A stretch of DNA of 33,754 nt, taken from assembly GCA_021203665.1 (NCBI GenBank), contig JAJQAT010000029.1, positions 1 through 33,754 of the forward strand, written 5' to 3'. Within the stretch, counting starts at the first letter, position 1; each line of letters begins with the position of its first letter. This document shows positions 31,222-33,754 of the stretch, one piece after another. The notes beneath the pieces are model-generated. The model was not told where the DNA came from. It ran no database searches and saw nothing but the letters and a program-made list of their open reading frames with translations. Made by a program: the position numbers and the translations under genes. The stretch is from Bacillota bacterium. Its GTDB lineage: Bacteria; Bacillota; Clostridia; UBA1381.

Positions 31222-32418
31222 TTGAAGCAATTCAATTTACAGGAAATAAAAAACAAAAAAATAACACTGCCGAAAATAAAAATCAAACCGGCGGAAATAA
31301 CGGTGGTAATCGCGGTAATCACGCTCGCGGCGCTTATAATCGTCCCGTCCCTGGTGCAGTGCGTCACCAACCGCGACAAGGCTAAATGCGAGAGCCATAT
31401 GAACAATATGGTGAGCATACTTTCAACCGTTCTCGCGGAGGAAACCGAAAGCGGAAGCACCTATTGGCACGACCTTATAGCGAACGGAAATTATCAAAAG
31501 CTCATCTCGTCCCTTAACGACAGAACCGGAGAGGGCGATAAGTTTTCGCCGTCCGATTATTATATTCAGACCGGCGAGGAGAAGCTCATGCTGTACAGCA
31601 AAAAGCACAGGGATATATCCGCCAAGGAGATAAAGTTTTCCCTTATGCAGGATGTCAGCGTGGAAATTGGCGAAACGCGCTCCATAGGCGAAAAAATAGC
31701 GTATCTTATGGTCAGCGGACCGGACACGTACTATCAAAATCAATCCCTTGACGGCGATCATCCGTCAAAAATGATTTTCCGCGGTACAGAGGTGGACAAG
31801 GTAATAACGAATTTGAAGGTAACCGCCGTTTACGTTGGCGGAGCGTCGGCGGAGCTGGGCAGCAGCGAGTACACAATCATCGCTGACGAGCTTGATATGT
31901 CCGAGGCGGGACAGACGCGTCTTTTCGTCAAGGTAAATTCCAACTCGCTCTGGGACGGCAGTGCCTACGCGTCGTTCATCATAGACGTTATAGGCAGCGA
32001 GGAAATGGGACCGCTTGTGGTGGACGGCGGAATAAACGGCAAATTCGAGCTTGCGTCCTGGGATTGGAACGACTTCGTCGAGGAGGCGTCGCAGGAGGAC
32101 GGCGGCAAGGATTTCGGCGCGTCCATAGTAAGGTACAACGGGGATTATTACTATTATCCCGACGGCATGAGAATCACAAACAGCAATAAAAACATCAATC
32201 CGCTCGATTTCGCCCTCGACAGGGACGATAATTCCGAGAGCGCGTATTATATAAAATTCGACCCAAGCTCCGTTATAATGAACGACGACGATGAAAAGGA
32301 AATTCACAACGGCAGCGTAAAGGTTGAGAATGATTTGATATACATCTGGCAGGACGTTCCAAGCAAGGAATCCGACGCCGGCTGGATAAGAGTTTATTGT
32401 GATTTGAAAAAATATTGA
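31222..32418 (+). CDS. pilin-like single-pass membrane protein of unknown function
   Basis: The 398-residue protein has a basic N-terminal tail, then one hydrophobic helix (EITVVIAVITLAALIIVPSL, about residues 25-44) followed by a polar helix (KCESHMNNMVSILSTVL). The Glu directly ahead of a long helix that starts with Val/Ile resembles type IV pilins and pseudopilins, but no clear prepilin-peptidase Gly/Glu site is visible and no type II or IV secretion genes are near. The rest is an unrecognised acidic, beta-rich extracellular region with DGGINGKFELASWDW and an Asp-rich C-terminus. The start is TTG at 31222, six bases after AGGTG; an earlier ATG at 31135 lies inside the HIRAN-like gene. A hairpin follows the stop codon. 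Confidence 0.65.
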   Translation: MKQFNLQEIKNKKITLPKIKIKPAEITVVIAVITLAALIIVPSLVQCVTNRDKAKCESHMNNMVSILSTVLAEETESGSTYWHDLIANGNYQKLISSLNDRTGEGDKFSPSDYYIQTGEEKLMLYSKKHRDISAKEIKFSLMQDVSVEIGETRSIGEKIAYLMVSGPDTYYQNQSLDGDHPSKMIFRGTEVDKVITNLKVTAVYVGGASAELGSSEYTIIADELDMSEAGQTRLFVKVNSNSLWDGSAYASFIIDVIGSEEMGPLVVDGGINGKFELASWDWNDFVEEASQEDGGKDFGASIVRYNGDYYYYPDGMRITNSNKNINPLDFALDRDDNSESAYYIKFDPSSVIMNDDDEKEIHNGSVKVENDLIYIWQDVPSKESDAGWIRVYCDLKKY

Positions 32419-32427
32419 TAATTGATA

Positions 32428-32462
32428 AAACCCCTCAGTCATCAACAATGACTGAGGGGTTT
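32428..32462 (+). terminator. 15-bp perfect hairpin after the pilin-like gene
   Basis: AAACCCCTCAGTCAT (32428-32442) pairs perfectly with ATGACTGAGGGGTTT (32448-32462), loop CAACA. The position, nine bases after the stop codon, suits a terminator. Its arm recurs in the repeat block downstream (GACTGAGGGGTTT at 32693-32705), so it is probably derived from that repeat family. Confidence 0.75.
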
Positions 32463-32505
32463 AAAAATTTGCGGCAATCATAAGCATCCCCTTTAAAAGG
32501 AGCCC

Positions 32506-32632
32506 AACCCTCATCCGTCACCCGCCTACGGCGGGCGCCACCTTCCCCCAAGGGAAGGCTAAGCAAATTCGCCGCAGTCCCCTAAGCCTTCCCCTTGGGG
32601 GAAGGTGTCGGCGCAGCCGACGGATGAGGGTT
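32506..32632. repeat. 127-bp near-perfect inverted repeat (palindromic element 1)
   Basis: The outer arms AACCCTCATCCGTC and GACGGATGAGGGTT match perfectly. Inner arms CACCTTCCCCCAAGGGAAGGCT and its complement differ by one base. It would fold into one long hairpin in DNA or RNA. No open frame of note lies in it; it looks like a non-coding, miniature mobile-type or genome-repeat element. Confidence 0.85.
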
Positions 32633-32659
32633 TGCGCCACATTGACGGCAACGGCAAGT

Positions 32660-32786
32660 AAGGCTCCCCTACTTAGGGGAGCTGTCACGAAGTGACTGAG
32701 GGGTTTGTTTTATAATAAGCAAAATTTGTACACAAACCCCTCCGTCACGGCTTTGCCGTGCCACCTCCCCTAGTAGGGGAGGCTTT
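32660..32786. repeat. 127-bp inverted repeat (palindromic element 2)
   Basis: AAGGCTCCCCTACTTAGGGGAG at the left end pairs with CTCCCCTAGTAGGGGAGGCTT at the right end. AGGGGTTTG and CAAACCCCT pair in the middle arms, around an AT-rich centre. Its layout parallels element 1 (CC-rich arms, TCATCCGTC versus CTCCGTCAC), so both may belong to one family. Confidence 0.8.
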
Positions 32787-32872
32787 GGAGTTGCGGTAAA
32801 CGCGGGTTGCCCGTGGCGCCAATCTCTGCGGATAGCAGGCAGATTGACGGCATAGTAGTAGCGGAGGGTTCT

Positions 32873-32970
32873 AAGGGAACAAAGAGTTCCCTTAGTCGAT
32901 TTAAGGGGTTTCAAAGGGGGAAATCGAAATCCCCCTTTGAGTTTTTGGTTCTTTTTGCTGCAAAAAGAAC
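32873..32970. repeat. series of three hairpins before rnhA
   Basis: Three perfect or near-perfect hairpins follow one another: AAGGGAAC/GTTCCCTT (32873-32893 region), TCAAAGGGGGA/TCCCCCTTTGA (32911-32940) and GTTCTTTTTG/CAAAAAGAAC (32948-32970). The order of a G-rich hairpin, a TTTTTGG stretch and an AAAAAG hairpin resembles repeat unit B at 13535-13721. The interval 32787-32872 shows no gene or other structure that I can name. Confidence 0.65.
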
Positions 32971-33020
32971 ATAAGAAAAAGACGGAAAAAGAAAGTCAAA
33001 ACAGAAAAAGAGAGAAAGAC

Positions 33021-33047
33021 AGCGGCGGGAGGCTCATTCCCGCCGCT
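33021..33047 (-). terminator. terminator of rnhA
   Basis: A perfect 10-bp GC-rich stem AGCGGCGGGA/TCCCGCCGCT has a 7-base loop and is followed on the minus strand by a pyrimidine-rich GTCTTTCTCTCTTTTTC. It lies 14 bases after the rnhA stop codon. Confidence 0.75.
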
Positions 33048-33061
33048 TATAGCTCCGTCTT

Positions 33062-33649
33062 TTACTCCACACCCACGGCGTCCTTTGCGAGGCGGTCCGC
33101 CATATCGTTATACTTATCGCCGCTGTGACCCTTTACCTTAACAAAATCCACCCGTACTTTTTTACTTATATCATCATAAAATTTTTTATACGCGATTGTG
33201 CCGGGCTTGTTGGTTTTCCACGCGCCGGTACACCATTTTTCCACGCCCTCGTAATCGTAATAAATCCGAATTTCTTCTATATTATTATCCGCGCAGTATT
33301 GCATAGCCGCTTTCGCGCCCTCGATTTCTCCGGCGACGTTGCGCATTTGCGCGAGGTCGGGATCGGAAAAGGCTTTGCTGAAGATTATTTCCTTTTCTTT
33401 TAGGAAAATAACCACTCCGCAGCCGAACACCTTTGTTTTGATATTATAGCTGCCGTCCACGTAAGCCGTGGCGATATTTTTATTGCCCGCTTGCGTATCC
33501 ACCGACACATACTCACGCGCCTCGTCAAGGCTCGCGAAGCTTTTGTACTCCGCGCCGGAATATCCCGACACCTCCCTTTTACACTCGTCCCACGTGTTGA
33601 AAATCCCTATGTGAAAGCCGTTTTTGACGGCGTAATACTTCTTCGCCAT
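33062..33649 (-). CDS. rnhA: ribonuclease HI with N-terminal viroplasmin (hybrid-binding) domain
   Basis: The enzyme cleaves RNA in RNA-DNA hybrids. The 195-residue protein has an N-terminal viroplasmin/hybrid-binding domain (KKYYAVKNGFHIGIFNTWDECKREVSGYSGAEYKSF, about residues 3-38). A catalytic domain from about residue 58 has the four acidic residues in ATAYVDGSY (Asp65), GEIEGAKAA (Glu), IYYDYEGVE (Asp) and NDMADRLAKDA (Asp), plus the VKVKGHSGDKYN loop. GGGGG precedes the ATG by about seven bases. The two-domain layout is common in Clostridia. It is monocistronic with its own promoter and terminator. Confidence 0.96.
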   Translation of the reverse strand: MAKKYYAVKNGFHIGIFNTWDECKREVSGYSGAEYKSFASLDEAREYVSVDTQAGNKNIATAYVDGSYNIKTKVFGCGVVIFLKEKEIIFSKAFSDPDLAQMRNVAGEIEGAKAAMQYCADNNIEEIRIYYDYEGVEKWCTGAWKTNKPGTIAYKKFYDDISKKVRVDFVKVKGHSGDKYNDMADRLAKDAVGVE

Positions 33650-33672
33650 GTAAATCCCCCTTTTTTATATCT

Positions 33673-33700
33673 ATTATATATGAAAAAAAAATAATTTCAA
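33673..33700 (-). promoter_or_regulatory. probable promoter of rnhA
   Basis: On the minus strand TTGAAA (33695-33700), a 16-base T-rich spacer and TATAAT (33673-33678) lie 23 bases before the ATG. Confidence 0.6.
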
Positions 33701-33754
33701 TAAATTTTGAAAAAAAGCGGAACTTTTTAAAAAAATCAACGTCTAACATAGTGT

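Noticed and set aside
32506..32786. CRISPR-like repeats
   Set aside because: The repeats are inverted pairs making hairpins, not regularly spaced direct repeats with unique spacers, and no cas gene is present.

Overview
The window looks like chromosomal DNA from an anaerobic Clostridia-type Firmicute (Oscillospirales or Lachnospirales are my best guesses; the species is not identifiable). The signs are near-universal AGGAGG-type ribosome binding sites, sigma-A promoters of the TTGACA-17-TATAAT kind, a SigB/F/G-family sigma factor, an SLH-domain protein, a complete C5-route tetrapyrrole/cobalamin operon behind a B12 riboswitch, an RNase HI with a viroplasmin domain, and GC-rich intergenic palindromes. 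I saw no rRNA, tRNA, CRISPR array, phage or transposase gene.

Layout. (1) 1-5.1 kb: murC on the plus strand converges on the minus-strand branched-chain amino acid operon ilvB-ilvN-ilvC, which has a clear promoter and a ~190-nt structured leader. (2) 5.1-7.3 kb, minus: a Ser/Tyr-repeat protein and a glycosyltransferase-like protein form a two-gene unit, followed by a YetF-family membrane protein. (3) 7.3-8.15 kb: a YihY/BrkB membrane protein gene interrupted by an in-frame TAA. (4) 8.2-11.5 kb, minus: one apparent operon from a consensus promoter, encoding a single-pass membrane protein, a SigB/F/G-type sigma factor, PyrE and an SLH-domain secreted protein whose start codon seems to be AUU/AUC. 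(5) 11.5-14.4 kb: a small helical protein, a GH27 alpha-galactosidase, a repeat-rich intergenic stretch and a PHP-domain protein. (6) 14.4-18.9 kb, plus: LOG family protein, SGNH-like exported protein, and a large lipoprotein in which an FG-GAP propeller appears to be inserted into a polysaccharide-deacetylase-like domain. (7) 19.0-28.5 kb, minus: an eleven-gene operon cbiM-cbiN-cbiQ-cbiO-cobI-hemA-hemC-cobA/hemD-hemB-sirC-cbiK behind a cobalamin riboswitch with a terminator. (8) 28.5-32.4 kb, plus: divergent hemL with its own promoter, a PflA-like radical SAM protein, a HIRAN-like protein and a pilin-like membrane protein. (9) 32.4-33.75 kb: a dense block of palindromic repeats and a minus-strand rnhA.

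How the genes work together. HemA and HemL make 5-aminolevulinate from glutamyl-tRNA; HemB, HemC and HemD carry it to uroporphyrinogen III; CobA and SirC give sirohydrochlorin; CbiK inserts cobalt; CobI/CbiL performs the next methylation; CbiMNQO imports cobalt. All of these except hemL sit behind the B12 riboswitch, so the supply of the common precursor seems tied to cobalamin status.

Most unusual signals: an exact 11-mer (GGGACACTAAA or its complement) found seven times inside five consecutive tetrapyrrole genes and nowhere else that I could find in the window; the Ser/Tyr-repeat protein plus glycosyltransferase pair; the structured ilvB leader; the nested-domain lipoprotein; the non-AUG start of the SLH gene; and the nonsense codon in yihY.
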